The notes under the pieces were generated by a model. That model saw nothing but the letters and a program-made list of their open reading frames with translations. It was not told the origin of the DNA and did no database searches. Both the position numbers and the translations under genes were made by a program. Shown piece by piece: positions 9,200-19,013 of a DNA stretch of 64,000 nt (its first letter is position 1; each line of letters opens with the position of its first letter). Source of the stretch: Pseudobacter ginsenosidimutans (GTDB lineage: Bacteria; Bacteroidota; Bacteroidia; Chitinophagales; Chitinophagaceae); assembly GCF_007970185.1 (NCBI RefSeq), contig NZ_CP042431.1, forward strand, positions 682,001-746,000, read 5' to 3'.

Positions 9200-9364
9200 T
9201 ATCAGACTACAAGTTGGTAGAACGGGAATCTCAATTCCAAACTATCGGTGATGGATATACCCAACACTTACAAAGTAGTTTTCACATTCCGGGAAAAACA
9301 GATCTTCAACAATAATATATTCTACTAGCCGAACAGGCGGCGTGTGTCACTCACCTTGAGCATT

Positions 9365-10276
9365 CTATCTGTACAGGTCGCCATTAAGGTATTTCAATCC
9401 GGTATCGGGGAGAATGGTCACGATCTTTTTTCCGACGCCCAGCGCCCTTGCACGTTGTAAGGCAACCCATACATTGGCGCCGCCGGTGATACCCGCACAG
9501 ATACCTTCCACCCTGGTGAGTTTGCGGGCCATTTCATAGGCGTCCTCATCTGCAACTGCTACGATCTCATCTGCGAGATCGAGACGGCATATGGAAGGTA
9601 CGAATCCGGCGCCGATCCCTTCCAGCCGGTGTTTGCCGGAGATCTCGCCACCGGAGAGTGCACGTACATGCAGCGGTTCTATGGCGATGCATCGTATGCC
9701 AGGCAATTCGCGCTTCATGATCTCAGCATTGCCGGAAAAACTGCCGCCTGTTCCAACACCTGTGATGAACTCTGCAATATCAGGCCCCATGGCGCGGATG
9801 ATCTCAGCTGCCATTTCGTGATAGGCATTGCGATTGTCTTCATTGTTGAACTGGTCTGTCCAGAATGTATTCGGTTCTTTACTCAATTCCCTGGCCCGCT
9901 CTATCATAGAAGCGATCAGTGAAGCAGTGATACTGCCATTATGAGAAGGAAATATTTCCAGCTCAGCACCGAAGGCGCGCATGGTACGCAGTTTTTCATC
10001 CGCGAATGCATCCGATGAAACGAAATGCGCTTTGTAACCTTTCGCTGCACAGATCATCGCCAGTGAGCTGCCCGTGCTGCCTCCCGTGTACTCCACTACA
10101 GTACCGCCGGGACGCAGATCACCACGCTTTTCCGCCCCTTCGATCATCAACAGCGCCATCCTGTCTTTCATACTGCCTGTAGGATTAGCACTTTCTATTT
10201 TTACAAAAACTTCAGCCGCTCCGTGTTCCTGCAGGCGAGACAGCTTGATCAACGGCGTATTACCGATCTGTATCAT
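9365..10276 (-). CDS. Cysteine synthase-family PLP-dependent enzyme
   Basis: 303-aa fold-type II pyridoxal-phosphate enzyme of the O-acetylserine sulfhydrylase / cystathionine beta-synthase family. The PLP lysine is in NPTGSMKDRMA (about residue 37). The phosphate-binding loop is GVGTGGSFSG (about 170), and the C-terminal ILPDTGLKYL matches the cysteine synthase consensus. The substrate loop reads EYTGGSTGSS where CysK usually has TSGNTG, so the substrate may differ from O-acetylserine. No other sulfur genes are nearby. The exact reaction is uncertain, so no gene symbol is given. Confidence 0.85.
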   Translation of the reverse strand: MIQIGNTPLIKLSRLQEHGAAEVFVKIESANPTGSMKDRMALLMIEGAEKRGDLRPGGTVVEYTGGSTGSSLAMICAAKGYKAHFVSSDAFADEKLRTMRAFGAELEIFPSHNGSITASLIASMIERARELSKEPNTFWTDQFNNEDNRNAYHEMAAEIIRAMGPDIAEFITGVGTGGSFSGNAEIMKRELPGIRCIAIEPLHVRALSGGEISGKHRLEGIGAGFVPSICRLDLADEIVAVADEDAYEMARKLTRVEGICAGITGGANVWVALQRARALGVGKKIVTILPDTGLKYLNGDLYR

Positions 10277-10330
10277 GGCAAATTGTTTAATCGCGAATGC
10301 TTATTGTAATTTAATGAATTCTAACGTTCA

Positions 10331-12742
10331 TTATTCGCTTTTCAAACTATTCACCGGATTGGCGAGTGCTGCGCGCACAGCCTGGATACTGATGGTAAGC
10401 AACGCCACCAATAGCGCTACCACTCCTGCAACAACGAATATCCACCAACTGATAGCAACACGGTAAGCAAACTGCTGAAGCCAGGTATGCATCAGCCACC
10501 AGGTGAGCGGCACCGTTAGCAGTACAGCCCAGGCAACCAGTTTGAGCAGGTCGAATGAAAGCAACGCAACTATACCGGCAACGCTGGCGCCCAATACTTT
10601 CCGGATGCCGATCTCTTTCACTCTTCTTTGTGCAGTATAGATCACAAGGCCCAGTAATCCCATGGACCCGATCACAATGGCCAGTACCGCAGCCATCGCC
10701 ATGAATGCCTGTTGCTTTTCTTCCTTTTTATATTGTTGTTGAAAATCTTCATCCAGGAAAAAGTATTCCATCGGGTAGCCGCTATACACTTTATCCCAGG
10801 CTGCTTTGGCGTTTTCTATCATCCTGCCCGCTGCAATGCCTTCATACCTGACTGCAAACAGGTTCACATTGGCCATCGGGCTGAGCACAACAGCCCTGAT
10901 GGATTCCTGTAGCCCATGCTGATGGTAATCTTTCAATACACCTACTACCCTTCCATCCTTACCGGAAGTAGACAATTTCTTTCCCAGTGCATTGGCCGCA
11001 TTGCCCCATCCGAAATAAGCTGCAGCGGCCTCGTTGATGATGAAGGATTCTTCTTCATCAGCTTTGCTCCCCTTGAGGAAATCCCTGCCCGCACTCAATT
11101 GCAGGCCGATTGTTTTTACATAGTCCGCATCCACGGGAATGAATTCCACCGACAACGCATCTTCCTTCGATCTTCCTTCCGGATATGCGAATTGTCCATT
11201 CCATCCTGTCCGGCCCGGCACAGCATTGCAGGCGCTCACATGCTTCACGCCCGAAATACCCAGCAGCGCAGTTTTGTATACTTCTGTTCTTTCATGCCGG
11301 AGCATCCAGGGAACTTTGTTTACACTCACGAGAATGGTATTCCCCTTATCAAACCCTAATTCCCTGCTCTGCATAAATTGCATCTGTCTCCACATGATGA
11401 TGGTGGCCATTATCAGTCCCGCCGAAATGATGAACTGCGTAATCACCAGTGCTTTCCTGAGCAATGCCCCGGAATTGCTTCTTCCAAAATTCCCTTTCAA
11501 AACACTGATGGGCTTGAAGCCGCTGAGCACAAGCGCCGGATAGAATCCTGCAAGAGGGATCAATATCAGTATGGTGAAGAACAGGCTTGAAAGATTTGAT
11601 AATGAAATTATATCCAGCCAGGTAAATGATTTTCCTGTGAATTGATTGAACGGTTGCAGTAACAGTAAGGTAAGCAGAAGACTGATGCCTGCCGCAAACA
11701 AGCAGAGGAATGCAGCTTCAGTGAGGAATTGTAAGATCAGTTTACCCCTACTGCTGCCCAGCACTTTTTGTACGCCGATCTCTTTGGCCCGCTCAACAGA
11801 TTTGGCTGTACTGAGATTGATAAAATTCAAACAGGCGATCAGCAGGATGAACAGACCAATGCCTCCAAAAAGCTTCACCATTTTGATACTGCCAACAGGA
11901 CCGCCCGCAGTGGATGCATCGGAGTACAGGTAAATGTCCTGCACAGGACGCAGGCTCAGTGTGGATTTGAAGCCGGTGAACGCTACAGCTTCTTTTCCCG
12001 CTTCCAGTACCAGATTGCTGATCTTTGCCTGAGTAGCCAAAACGGAATTACTGTTTTGCAGTTTTACATAATTGTATACGTTGAGATCGAACCAGCCGGA
12101 TGCGAACTCCTGTTCACAATCCAAGGGGTACATGGAACAGAAACTGGCAAAGGAACCGATCATGTCGAATTTTAGATGGGAGTTTTCCGGTAATTCGCCG
12201 AATACCCCTGTGATCCTGTACTGGACTGAATCATCCAGCACCAGCACTTTACCGAGAGCATCCACACTACCGAAATATTTTTCCTTCAGCGCTGCACTGA
12301 TCACCAGGGAGAAGGGATCTTTCAGGGCTGTAGCTGCAGAACCTTCCTGCAGCGGGTAACCGAAAACGGAAAAGAAATGTTCATCGGCCAGCAATGCTTT
12401 TTCATAATAAAATGCCTGCTGATGTTTGATGATGGGCCTCCAGTTGCGGAGATACGTAAGCGATGCAATGTCAGGATAATCCGCTCTCAAATGTTTTCCC
12501 ACCGGCCAACCTGCGGTGGACGTGGTTTCCGAGCCCCCATCAGGCGTGATGAGCTGGGTTTCCACCCGGCAGACGGCCGGACCATTGGCGAAACCAGCAT
12601 CGAAACTGAGTTCATCCCGGGCCCAGAGACTGATCAGGAAAAAAAGGGTGATCCCCAGGATCAGACTGCTGAGACTGATCAATGTGAAACTGCGGTTCTT
12701 CCAGGTGTTCCGCCAGCTGATTCGCAGAAAGGACTTGATCAT
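10331..12742 (-). CDS. MacB/FtsX-type ABC transporter permease, duplicated core
   Basis: 803 aa from the ATG at 12742 (MIKSFLRISWRNTWKN); a start 23 codons further upstream is open but has no family support. N-terminal helix LSSLILGITLFFLISLWA, then a large periplasmic MacB_PCD domain (about 50-270). An FtsX domain follows (about 280-400, with the typical ERAKEIGVQKVLGSSRGKL). A second periplasmic domain and a second FtsX domain (about 680-800, with RVKEIGIRKVLGASVAG) complete it. This eight-helix duplicated form is common in Bacteroidota. No ATPase gene is adjacent, so the energising subunit must be elsewhere. The substrate may be a peptide, drug or lipoprotein; this cannot be decided here. 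Confidence 0.9.
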   Translation of the reverse strand: MIKSFLRISWRNTWKNRSFTLISLSSLILGITLFFLISLWARDELSFDAGFANGPAVCRVETQLITPDGGSETTSTAGWPVGKHLRADYPDIASLTYLRNWRPIIKHQQAFYYEKALLADEHFFSVFGYPLQEGSAATALKDPFSLVISAALKEKYFGSVDALGKVLVLDDSVQYRITGVFGELPENSHLKFDMIGSFASFCSMYPLDCEQEFASGWFDLNVYNYVKLQNSNSVLATQAKISNLVLEAGKEAVAFTGFKSTLSLRPVQDIYLYSDASTAGGPVGSIKMVKLFGGIGLFILLIACLNFINLSTAKSVERAKEIGVQKVLGSSRGKLILQFLTEAAFLCLFAAGISLLLTLLLLQPFNQFTGKSFTWLDIISLSNLSSLFFTILILIPLAGFYPALVLSGFKPISVLKGNFGRSNSGALLRKALVITQFIISAGLIMATIIMWRQMQFMQSRELGFDKGNTILVSVNKVPWMLRHERTEVYKTALLGISGVKHVSACNAVPGRTGWNGQFAYPEGRSKEDALSVEFIPVDADYVKTIGLQLSAGRDFLKGSKADEEESFIINEAAAAYFGWGNAANALGKKLSTSGKDGRVVGVLKDYHQHGLQESIRAVVLSPMANVNLFAVRYEGIAAGRMIENAKAAWDKVYSGYPMEYFFLDEDFQQQYKKEEKQQAFMAMAAVLAIVIGSMGLLGLVIYTAQRRVKEIGIRKVLGASVAGIVALLSFDLLKLVAWAVLLTVPLTWWLMHTWLQQFAYRVAISWWIFVVAGVVALLVALLTISIQAVRAALANPVNSLKSE

Positions 12743-13023
12743 AAGAAGGTTTGGTTTAGGACAATGAAAAGATCCAACCCGTGGCTTATGGGACTGGAGC
12801 TGCCTGCCCAACCGGGCCCTGGATTAAGACGTATAAATTAATGAAATGTTACAGATTCCGGAAATCGAAGCCAGCAGGCCACGGTTAATGCCTTTTTCTT
12901 GTCTTATGACAGTTACAACCCGGTGGAACAGCGTCGATTAAAAAATTTTAACGGGGACCTGTTACCGGTATCCGGCCCGGGAAATGTAAAAAATAGTAAC
13001 TTCAGACAGACGTCAATAACTCA

Positions 13024-13659
13024 ATGAAAAAGACTAAAAATCAGTGTATGAAAAATTGCCTTTCGGCCTTATTGCTGTTCATTTCGGCATCGGTATTTGC
13101 ACAGGAGACGGTGGTAGAGAAATTCCAGAAGATCGTTACCGTTCAGCAGGCGCAACAGTATATTGATGCCAATCCACAACTCAAACCGGCCCTTCTTAAA
13201 CTGTCTGCCGGAAAAGATACCACCCTGATCGATAAAAGATTGCTTCGCCAGAAACAAGGCGATATCTTCTCCGTTGGATATGTAACCTACAAAGTGCTGG
13301 AAGCAAAAGAATCCATTCAGTTCCGCGCCAGCTATATCTTCCTTGACGGCGGTTCCCTCACTCCTTCTGAAATTGAATCCCTGAAGAAAGAGATCATGCA
13401 GAAGATCAATGCAGGTGAATCATGGAACGCCCTCTCTGATAAATACACTATGGACGGCAACAAAACCAAGGGCGATACCGACTGGTTCTTTGGTGAATAC
13501 AGTTTCCCCAAAGAATTCCAGGATGCTGTTCAGAAACATAATAAAGGTGATGTATTCTTTCTCGATGTAGCTGATAAAGACTGGCACTATATCATCAAAA
13601 AGACTTACGACGATGATGTAAAAAAAGACATTACCGTTCTGCGCGCCAATGGCCGCTAA
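13024..13659 (+). CDS. Secreted parvulin-type peptidyl-prolyl isomerase
   Basis: 211 aa with a signal peptide (NCLSALLLFISASVFAQ). Met1 or Met9 (13048) could start it; Met9 gives the more typical signal peptide. The PpiC/rotamase domain occupies about residues 95-200: RASYIFLDGG, then GESWNALSDKYT, GDTDWFFGEYSFPKEFQDAV and a final W-H-Y-I-I-K-K strand. These are the blocks of parvulin folds that help outer-membrane and periplasmic proteins. The N-terminal 75 residues are shorter than the chaperone domain of SurA, so this is a compact isomerase. A strong terminator follows directly. Confidence 0.82.
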   Translation: MKKTKNQCMKNCLSALLLFISASVFAQETVVEKFQKIVTVQQAQQYIDANPQLKPALLKLSAGKDTTLIDKRLLRQKQGDIFSVGYVTYKVLEAKESIQFRASYIFLDGGSLTPSEIESLKKEIMQKINAGESWNALSDKYTMDGNKTKGDTDWFFGEYSFPKEFQDAVQKHNKGDVFFLDVADKDWHYIIKKTYDDDVKKDITVLRANGR

Positions 13660-13680
13660 ATAGCCGGTGAATATTCGGTG

Positions 13681-13721
13681 AAGAGATGGCATGATTTCCG
13701 ATCATGCCATCTCTTTTTTTT
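13681..13721 (+). terminator. Rho-independent terminator after the parvulin gene
   Basis: Perfect 15-bp stem (AAGAGATGGCATGAT / ATCATGCCATCTCTT) with a 5-nt loop (TTCCG) and a T8 run at 13714-13721. It separates the parvulin gene from the S41 peptidase gene, and is the main reason to start the latter at 13744. Confidence 0.93.
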
Positions 13722-13743
13722 AACTTACACAAAACCGATCTAC

Positions 13744-15336
13744 ATGAGAATGCTATCCCTTATCCTGGCTGGCAGCCTGTACTTCATCGCCGCAAAGTCT
13801 CAGACCAATACTGCTGCCTGGCAGGCAGATCTTCGCTTACTTCAGCAAACCATTCACAGGGATTACCCCTTCCTTTTTAAGAATATCAGCGCCGGCGCTT
13901 TTGATTCAGCCGCCGATAAACTCTACCAGGCCATGCCCCGCATGCAGGAACACGAATGCCTTGCAGGTCTCACACGCATGGTGGCCAGTATCAAATATGG
14001 CCATACGGCCTTGCCGTGGCGCGATTCCAAACTGAAATTCCATATGACGCCCATCAATTTTTACTGGTTCGCAGATGGATTGTATGTGGAAGGCGCCACC
14101 AGGGAAAATGCGGATCTTCCCGGAGCCAGGATACTGAAAGTGGAAGGCATTCCCATTGCAACCGTTCTTGAAGCCATCAAATTACTGGTCCCCTCCGAGA
14201 ACAATCAGTTCTTCAAAGCCAGGGGCCTGGATTATCTCGGCATACCCGAAGCCCTGCACGCACAGGGAATTACCCAATCACTGAAGAACAGCATCAATTA
14301 TACTTTTGAAAAAAATGGAAAGACATTCGATAAAACGATACCTGCGCGCGAAGCCTTCCAGATCCCCCGTTTCTATGGCTTCACCAAACCGGGAAAGGGT
14401 TGGCTAACGGCCAGGGATACCAGCAATACTCCTTCATGGCTCAGGCATCAGGACCGGATCTATTATTACGAATATTTTCCCGACAGCAAAACAGTATACG
14501 TCCGGCATAGCCAGATACAGGACGAACCAGGAAATCCCATTTCCGTTTTCTACAAAGAATTATATGGATTCATCGAAAAGAACGATGTGGAAAGACTGGT
14601 GCTTGACCTCCGGCTCAACGGCGGTGGTAACAATTATCTCAATAAACCCATCATCACAGGTTTGATCGAAACGAAAAAGATCAACAAGCCGGGAAAATTC
14701 TTTGTCATCATCGGAAGAAGAACTTTCTCCGCCTGTCAGAACCTGGTGAATGAATTCTCCAATTACACCAATGCCGTGTTTGTGGGTGAGCCCGGTTCGG
14801 AAAATATCAATTTCTACGGAGATAATAACCGCATCACACTACCCAACACACAAACCACCGTATTATTGTCATTCGCCTGGTGGCAGGATAAACCCCAATG
14901 GGAGAACGCTCCCTGGCTGGCACCTACCATTGCAGCCGACATGAGCTTTTCCGATTATCAACGAAACAATGATCCTGTACTCGAAGCCTGTCTTGCACAT
15001 AATGAACGCAATACCATAACAGATCCGATGGAAAAACTAAAACGTTTGTTCATGACCGGTAAAATGAATGAGGTGGAATCAGAGGCAAAGAAAATGGCGC
15101 AGGACCCATCTTTTCGTTATATCGATTTTGAAGGAAACTTTATAGATGCCGGCCGCATGTTCATCAACAGGAAACAACCTGAAGTTGCCATCCGGATCCT
15201 GGAAATGAATACAAGGATCTTCCCTGCCTCCATCCGCTCCTGGCAAGGATTGGCAGAAGCTTACCTTACAGCCGGTGAAAAAGACAAAGCCCTGCGGGCT
15301 TACCAGAAAATAAAAGAATTGAAAACAGGAAACTGA
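13744..15336 (+). CDS. S41-like (tail-specific) peptidase with C-terminal TPR
   Basis: 530 aa from the ATG at 13744; the longer open frame begins inside the terminator hairpin and is rejected. Signal peptide MLSLILAGSLYFIAAKSQ. A tricorn/S41-type N-terminal region is followed by a core with LVLDLRLNGGGNN (about 300) and GRRTFSACQN (about 340), where the serine in FSA corresponds to the family nucleophile, and FVGEPGSENINFYG. The C-terminus (about 430-530) has TPR-like helices (RSWQGLAEAYLTAGEKDKALRAYQKI). It probably acts on peptides in the periplasm. The usual Lys of CtpA-type S41 is not obvious, so activity is likely but unproven. Confidence 0.85.
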   Translation: MRMLSLILAGSLYFIAAKSQTNTAAWQADLRLLQQTIHRDYPFLFKNISAGAFDSAADKLYQAMPRMQEHECLAGLTRMVASIKYGHTALPWRDSKLKFHMTPINFYWFADGLYVEGATRENADLPGARILKVEGIPIATVLEAIKLLVPSENNQFFKARGLDYLGIPEALHAQGITQSLKNSINYTFEKNGKTFDKTIPAREAFQIPRFYGFTKPGKGWLTARDTSNTPSWLRHQDRIYYYEYFPDSKTVYVRHSQIQDEPGNPISVFYKELYGFIEKNDVERLVLDLRLNGGGNNYLNKPIITGLIETKKINKPGKFFVIIGRRTFSACQNLVNEFSNYTNAVFVGEPGSENINFYGDNNRITLPNTQTTVLLSFAWWQDKPQWENAPWLAPTIAADMSFSDYQRNNDPVLEACLAHNERNTITDPMEKLKRLFMTGKMNEVESEAKKMAQDPSFRYIDFEGNFIDAGRMFINRKQPEVAIRILEMNTRIFPASIRSWQGLAEAYLTAGEKDKALRAYQKIKELKTGN

Positions 15337-15344
15337 TACGATCT

Positions 15345-15872
15345 ATGGATGCCATCAGCACAGCAGAGAATTTGTTATTGCCTTTCAGATCCGCGCTGGG
15401 AGCAGATTATGAAAAATACAGGAACCACGTGCTCCGTGTTTTCCTGAACTGCATGATACTTGATCATGTCCCGGCCAACCAGGAACGCTACGCCATTGCA
15501 GCCGTTTATCATGATATCGGTATCTGGACGGACCACACCTTCGACTACCTGCAACCCTCTATCAGACAGGTCGAAAAATATCTTTCAGAAAATGGAAAAC
15601 AGGAACTCATTCCGGAGATCAGTGCAATGATCTACTGGCATCATAAGATCAAACCCTATCAGGGAGAGCATGAGCAAACAGTGGAAGTTTTCCGTAAAGC
15701 TGACTGGATAGACGTTTCACTGGGCCTGCTTTCATATGGAGGCGATAAGAAAACGATGGCATCGTACAGAAGCCAGTTTCCCAATCGCGGCTTCCATTTC
15801 TTTCTGGTGAAACAGGCTTTTAAGAATTTTCTGAAACACCCGTTGAACCCGATCCCGGTTTTCAAAAAATGA
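15345..15872 (+). CDS. HD domain metal-dependent phosphohydrolase
   Basis: 175 aa, a single HD domain. Metal ligands are visible as H in NHVLRVF (about residue 28), HD in YHDIGIW (about 60), HH in IYWHHKIKP and D in ADWIDVS. The fold is the compact HDc type acting on nucleotides or other phosphoesters; no second domain hints at a substrate. It starts 8 nt after the S41 peptidase stop, so the two are probably co-transcribed. Confidence 0.82.
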   Translation: MDAISTAENLLLPFRSALGADYEKYRNHVLRVFLNCMILDHVPANQERYAIAAVYHDIGIWTDHTFDYLQPSIRQVEKYLSENGKQELIPEISAMIYWHHKIKPYQGEHEQTVEVFRKADWIDVSLGLLSYGGDKKTMASYRSQFPNRGFHFFLVKQAFKNFLKHPLNPIPVFKK

Positions 15873-15895
15873 GCAGGCTGTAGCAATGGTTCCTC

Positions 15896-17173
15896 TTAAT
15901 GGAACTGCGCCGCTTCTGTGCTATCAGCCATTGCAACAGTGGAAGCCTTGCCCTGCTGGATCACATTCTGCACAGCATCGAAATAACCTGTTCCCACAAA
16001 GCTCTGGTGCTTCACCGCTTTGAAACCATCATCCTGCAAGGCAAACTCCCGTTGCTGTAATTGAGAGAAGCCCGCCATTCCTGATTCCTTGTATGCTTTC
16101 GATAATTCGAACATCGACGTATTCAATGCATGGAAGCCAGCCAGCGTAATGAACTGGAAACGGTATCCCAATGCAGCCAGGTCTTCGCGGAAGGTTCGCA
16201 TTTCAGACTCACTGAGATGCTTAGCCCAGTTGAAAGATGGGGAGCAGTTGTAAGCCAGCAGCTTTCCGGGGAATTGCGCATGAATGGCTTCAGCAAATAC
16301 ACGTGCCATTTCGAGGTCGGGATGCGAGGTTTCCATCCACAGCATATCTGCGTATGGCGCATAAGCCAAACCGCGGGCAATGCAGTTGTCGATCCCATTC
16401 CTGATAAAGTAGAATCCTTCATTAGTCCTTTGACCCGTAGTGAACGGCAGGTCACGGGGATCCACATCCGAAGTAAGCAGGTTGGCCGCCTCCGCATCTG
16501 TTCTGGCAATGATGAGCGTTTCAGTTCCCATCACATCGGCAGCCAGGCGGGCAGATACGAGTTTGTGGATTGCTTCCTGCGTAGGTACCAGTACTTTTCC
16601 TCCGAGGTGACCGCATTTTTTGGCGCTGCTGAGTTGATCTTCAAAATGCACTGCGGCAGCGCCGGCTTCGATCATGGCCTTCATCAGTTCAAAGGCATTC
16701 AGGTTCCCGCCGAAACCTGCTTCTGCATCAGCAATGATGGGGCGCATCCAATCCCGCGAATCCGTTCCATTCACAGAATCGATCTGCTCACAGCGCAGCA
16801 GTGCATTGTTGATCTTCTTCACCACTTCCGGAACAGAGTTCGCAGGATAGAGTGATTGATCAGGATACATCGCGCCGGCCATATTCGCATCGGCTGCCAC
16901 CTGCCAGCCACTTAAGTAGATGGCATCCAGTCCCGCAGTCACTTCCTGCACAGCCTGGTTGCCGGTCATAGCCCCCAGGGCCGAAACCACCGGCTGCTCC
17001 TGCAAGAGCCGCCATAATTTTCCGGCGCCATTACTGGCAAGTGTATACGCTATTTCCACTTTTCCACGAAGCTTCAATACATCCTCCGGCGTATACGGAC
17101 GGACAATACCTTTCCATCGGCTGTTGTGCTCCCAATCCCGGGACATCAACAGCGCTTTCTCTGTTGCACTCAT
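15896..17173 (-). CDS. aceA: Isocitrate lyase
   Basis: 425 aa, full length for the bacterial short form. It cleaves isocitrate to glyoxylate and succinate in the glyoxylate shunt. The catalytic loop KKCGHLGGK (about residue 187) is intact. Other family blocks are [36 protein letters not shown] and [14 protein letters not shown], plus [13 protein letters not shown] near residue 310. It lies 38 nt downstream of malate synthase on the same strand, making an aceB-aceA operon that lets cells grow on acetate or fatty acids. The likely regulator gene is divergent upstream of aceB. Confidence 0.97.
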   Translation of the reverse strand: MSATEKALLMSRDWEHNSRWKGIVRPYTPEDVLKLRGKVEIAYTLASNGAGKLWRLLQEQPVVSALGAMTGNQAVQEVTAGLDAIYLSGWQVAADANMAGAMYPDQSLYPANSVPEVVKKINNALLRCEQIDSVNGTDSRDWMRPIIADAEAGFGGNLNAFELMKAMIEAGAAAVHFEDQLSSAKKCGHLGGKVLVPTQEAIHKLVSARLAADVMGTETLIIARTDAEAANLLTSDVDPRDLPFTTGQRTNEGFYFIRNGIDNCIARGLAYAPYADMLWMETSHPDLEMARVFAEAIHAQFPGKLLAYNCSPSFNWAKHLSESEMRTFREDLAALGYRFQFITLAGFHALNTSMFELSKAYKESGMAGFSQLQQREFALQDDGFKAVKHQSFVGTGYFDAVQNVIQQGKASTVAMADSTEAAQFH

Positions 17174-17211
17174 ACTTGTTTATTTTGACGGTGATTGGAT
17201 CAGTGAAACAT

Positions 17212-18912
17212 TCAGGCGGTTTTCATTTCCTCCTCAGGAATTGTCAGGGGATTTACGGATATGATCTCTTCGGTACATTGTTTCCTTTCTGCGTTGCTCA
17301 GTATCGATTGATAAGCCTGGGTGGTAAGGAATTCCTCAAAAGCAGGCTGCACTACCAACCTGTTGAAAATGCAAATGGCTTCCACATATTTTCCTTTCTG
17401 GTATCCTTCTGACCCAACACTTGATTGTATGGATTCGATCTCATCATCCCGCAGATCTTCATACAACTGCTGATCAAAGATCCTTCCATCACTCAGCTTC
17501 GCTTTGCTGTTCAGCCACTGCCATAACTGGGTGCGCGAGATCTCTGCGGTAGCTGCATCTTCCATCAGGTGATGGATAGCAGCAGCGCCATTTCCCCGAA
17601 GCCAGCTTTCCAGGTAGAGTATGCCTACATTGATATTGGCGCGGATACCCGTTTCCGTTATGTTGCCTGTAGGTAACTGCAACAACTCTGCTTCAGTGCA
17701 GGAAAAATCTTCCCGCTTGCGGTACAATTGATTCCTCTCCGGCATATACTCATCGAATATTTCCATGGCGGTGGCCACCAGCCCGGGATGCGCTACCCAG
17801 GTGCCGTCGTGCCCGTCCTTTACTTCGCGTATCTTATCCGCTTTCACTTTTTCGATGGCTGTCCGATTGGCTTCCGGATTGTTCTTTACCGGGATCTGCG
17901 CCGCCATGCCTCCGATGGCATGAGCGCCGCGCTCATGGCAGGTTTTGATCACCAACTGCGTATAGGCGCGCATGAATGGAACAGTCATGGTCACCTGTGA
18001 GCGGTCTGGGAACACATAACCCTGGATATTCCGGAACTTTTTGATAAATGAAAAAATGTAATCCCAGCGGCCGCAATTCATACCGGCAGAATGATGCCGG
18101 AGCTCATGCAGGATCTCGTGCAGTTGAAAGGAAGCCAGGATGGTTTCCACCAGTACAGTGGCTTTGATGGTTCCCTGGGGAATTCCACAATAGTCCTGCG
18201 CAAAAACAAACACATCATTCCATAGCCTGGCTTCTTTATAATGTTCCAGTTTTGGTAAATAGAAATATGGACCGCTGCCTTTGCTGATCAGCTTTCTGGC
18301 ATTTCGGATAAAGAACAGTCCGAAATCCACGAGACTTGCACTGGCTGGCTCTCCATCGATGAGGATATGCTTTTCTTCCAGGTGCCATCCTCTCGGGCGA
18401 ACCATGAGTGTAGCTGTATGCTCATTTAGCGCATATTCCTTTCCGTTATCGGGAGCAACAAAACGGATACTGCCGTCAATGGCATCGGTGAGATTGATCT
18501 GCCCTTCGATGATATTCCTCCAGTTAGGCGCATTGCTGTCTTCAAAATCAGCCATGAACACTTTAGCGCCTGAGTTCAGCGCATTGATGATCATCTTACG
18601 GTCTACCGGGCCGGTAATTTCCACGCGCCTGTCCTGCAGATCATCCGGAACGGGATCCACAGTCCATTTGCCTTCCCTGATGGACTTTGTTTCGGCCAGG
18701 AAACCAGGTTTCCAGCCCTGATCAATACGTTGCTGATTTTGCTCTCTTTCCAGGAGGAGGACTTTTCTCCGGTGGTTGAAACTGCGTTGTAATGCTACGA
18801 GGAAGCGCAGGGCTTCATCATTGAGTACATGTTCGTAACCGGGGTGCAGAGGGCCGGTGATCCGGAGCATGCTGTCAGGCAGATGCCCCATTTTGTTCGG
18901 GATGGTTGCCAT
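17212..18912 (-). CDS. aceB: Malate synthase A
   Basis: 566 aa. It condenses glyoxylate with acetyl-CoA to malate, the second step of the glyoxylate shunt. Family blocks: EITGPVDRKMIINALNSGA, VFMADFEDSNAPNW (about residue 120), RPRGWHLEEKH, a central PQGTIKATVLVETI with the catalytic Arg/Glu region, and GRWDYIFS. The C-terminal helical domain carries NVGILYLESWLRG. It is the first gene of the aceBA operon. Its start at 18912 is 101 nt from the divergent regulator start, and the shared spacer contains two palindromes. Confidence 0.97.
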   Translation of the reverse strand: MATIPNKMGHLPDSMLRITGPLHPGYEHVLNDEALRFLVALQRSFNHRRKVLLLEREQNQQRIDQGWKPGFLAETKSIREGKWTVDPVPDDLQDRRVEITGPVDRKMIINALNSGAKVFMADFEDSNAPNWRNIIEGQINLTDAIDGSIRFVAPDNGKEYALNEHTATLMVRPRGWHLEEKHILIDGEPASASLVDFGLFFIRNARKLISKGSGPYFYLPKLEHYKEARLWNDVFVFAQDYCGIPQGTIKATVLVETILASFQLHEILHELRHHSAGMNCGRWDYIFSFIKKFRNIQGYVFPDRSQVTMTVPFMRAYTQLVIKTCHERGAHAIGGMAAQIPVKNNPEANRTAIEKVKADKIREVKDGHDGTWVAHPGLVATAMEIFDEYMPERNQLYRKREDFSCTEAELLQLPTGNITETGIRANINVGILYLESWLRGNGAAAIHHLMEDAATAEISRTQLWQWLNSKAKLSDGRIFDQQLYEDLRDDEIESIQSSVGSEGYQKGKYVEAICIFNRLVVQPAFEEFLTTQAYQSILSNAERKQCTEEIISVNPLTIPEEEMKTA

Positions 18913-18943
18913 AACGTAGAATTTACTCTAAAAATAGAAAATT

Positions 18944-18965
18944 CTTTCGAAAGCGAAAATTTCGC
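18944..18965. promoter_or_regulatory. Double palindrome between aceB and its divergent regulator
   Basis: Two abutting inverted repeats that share one base: CTTTCGAAAG (18944-18953, perfect 10-bp palindrome) and GCGAAA-A-TTTCGC (18953-18965). The half-site core (GCGAAA / TTTCGC-like) occurs repeatedly. The position, 32-53 nt upstream of the aceB ATG and 49-70 nt upstream of the regulator ATG, suits an operator controlling both directions. Binding by the adjacent regulator is inferred. Confidence 0.55.
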
Positions 18966-19013
18966 TGAATTATTTTTTTTCGGCAAAATTGGGTTTTTAG
19001 TTATTTTGGGCTC

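Noticed and set aside
9251-9328. 25-aa ATG frame in the spacer after the GDYXXLXY gene.
   Set aside because: Too short, no hydrophobic segment, no family, and it ends against the convergent cysteine synthase-like gene with no sign of conservation.
13678-13743. Longer start for the S41 peptidase.
   Set aside because: These codons lie in a strong terminator hairpin; the ATG at 13744 gives a proper signal peptide.
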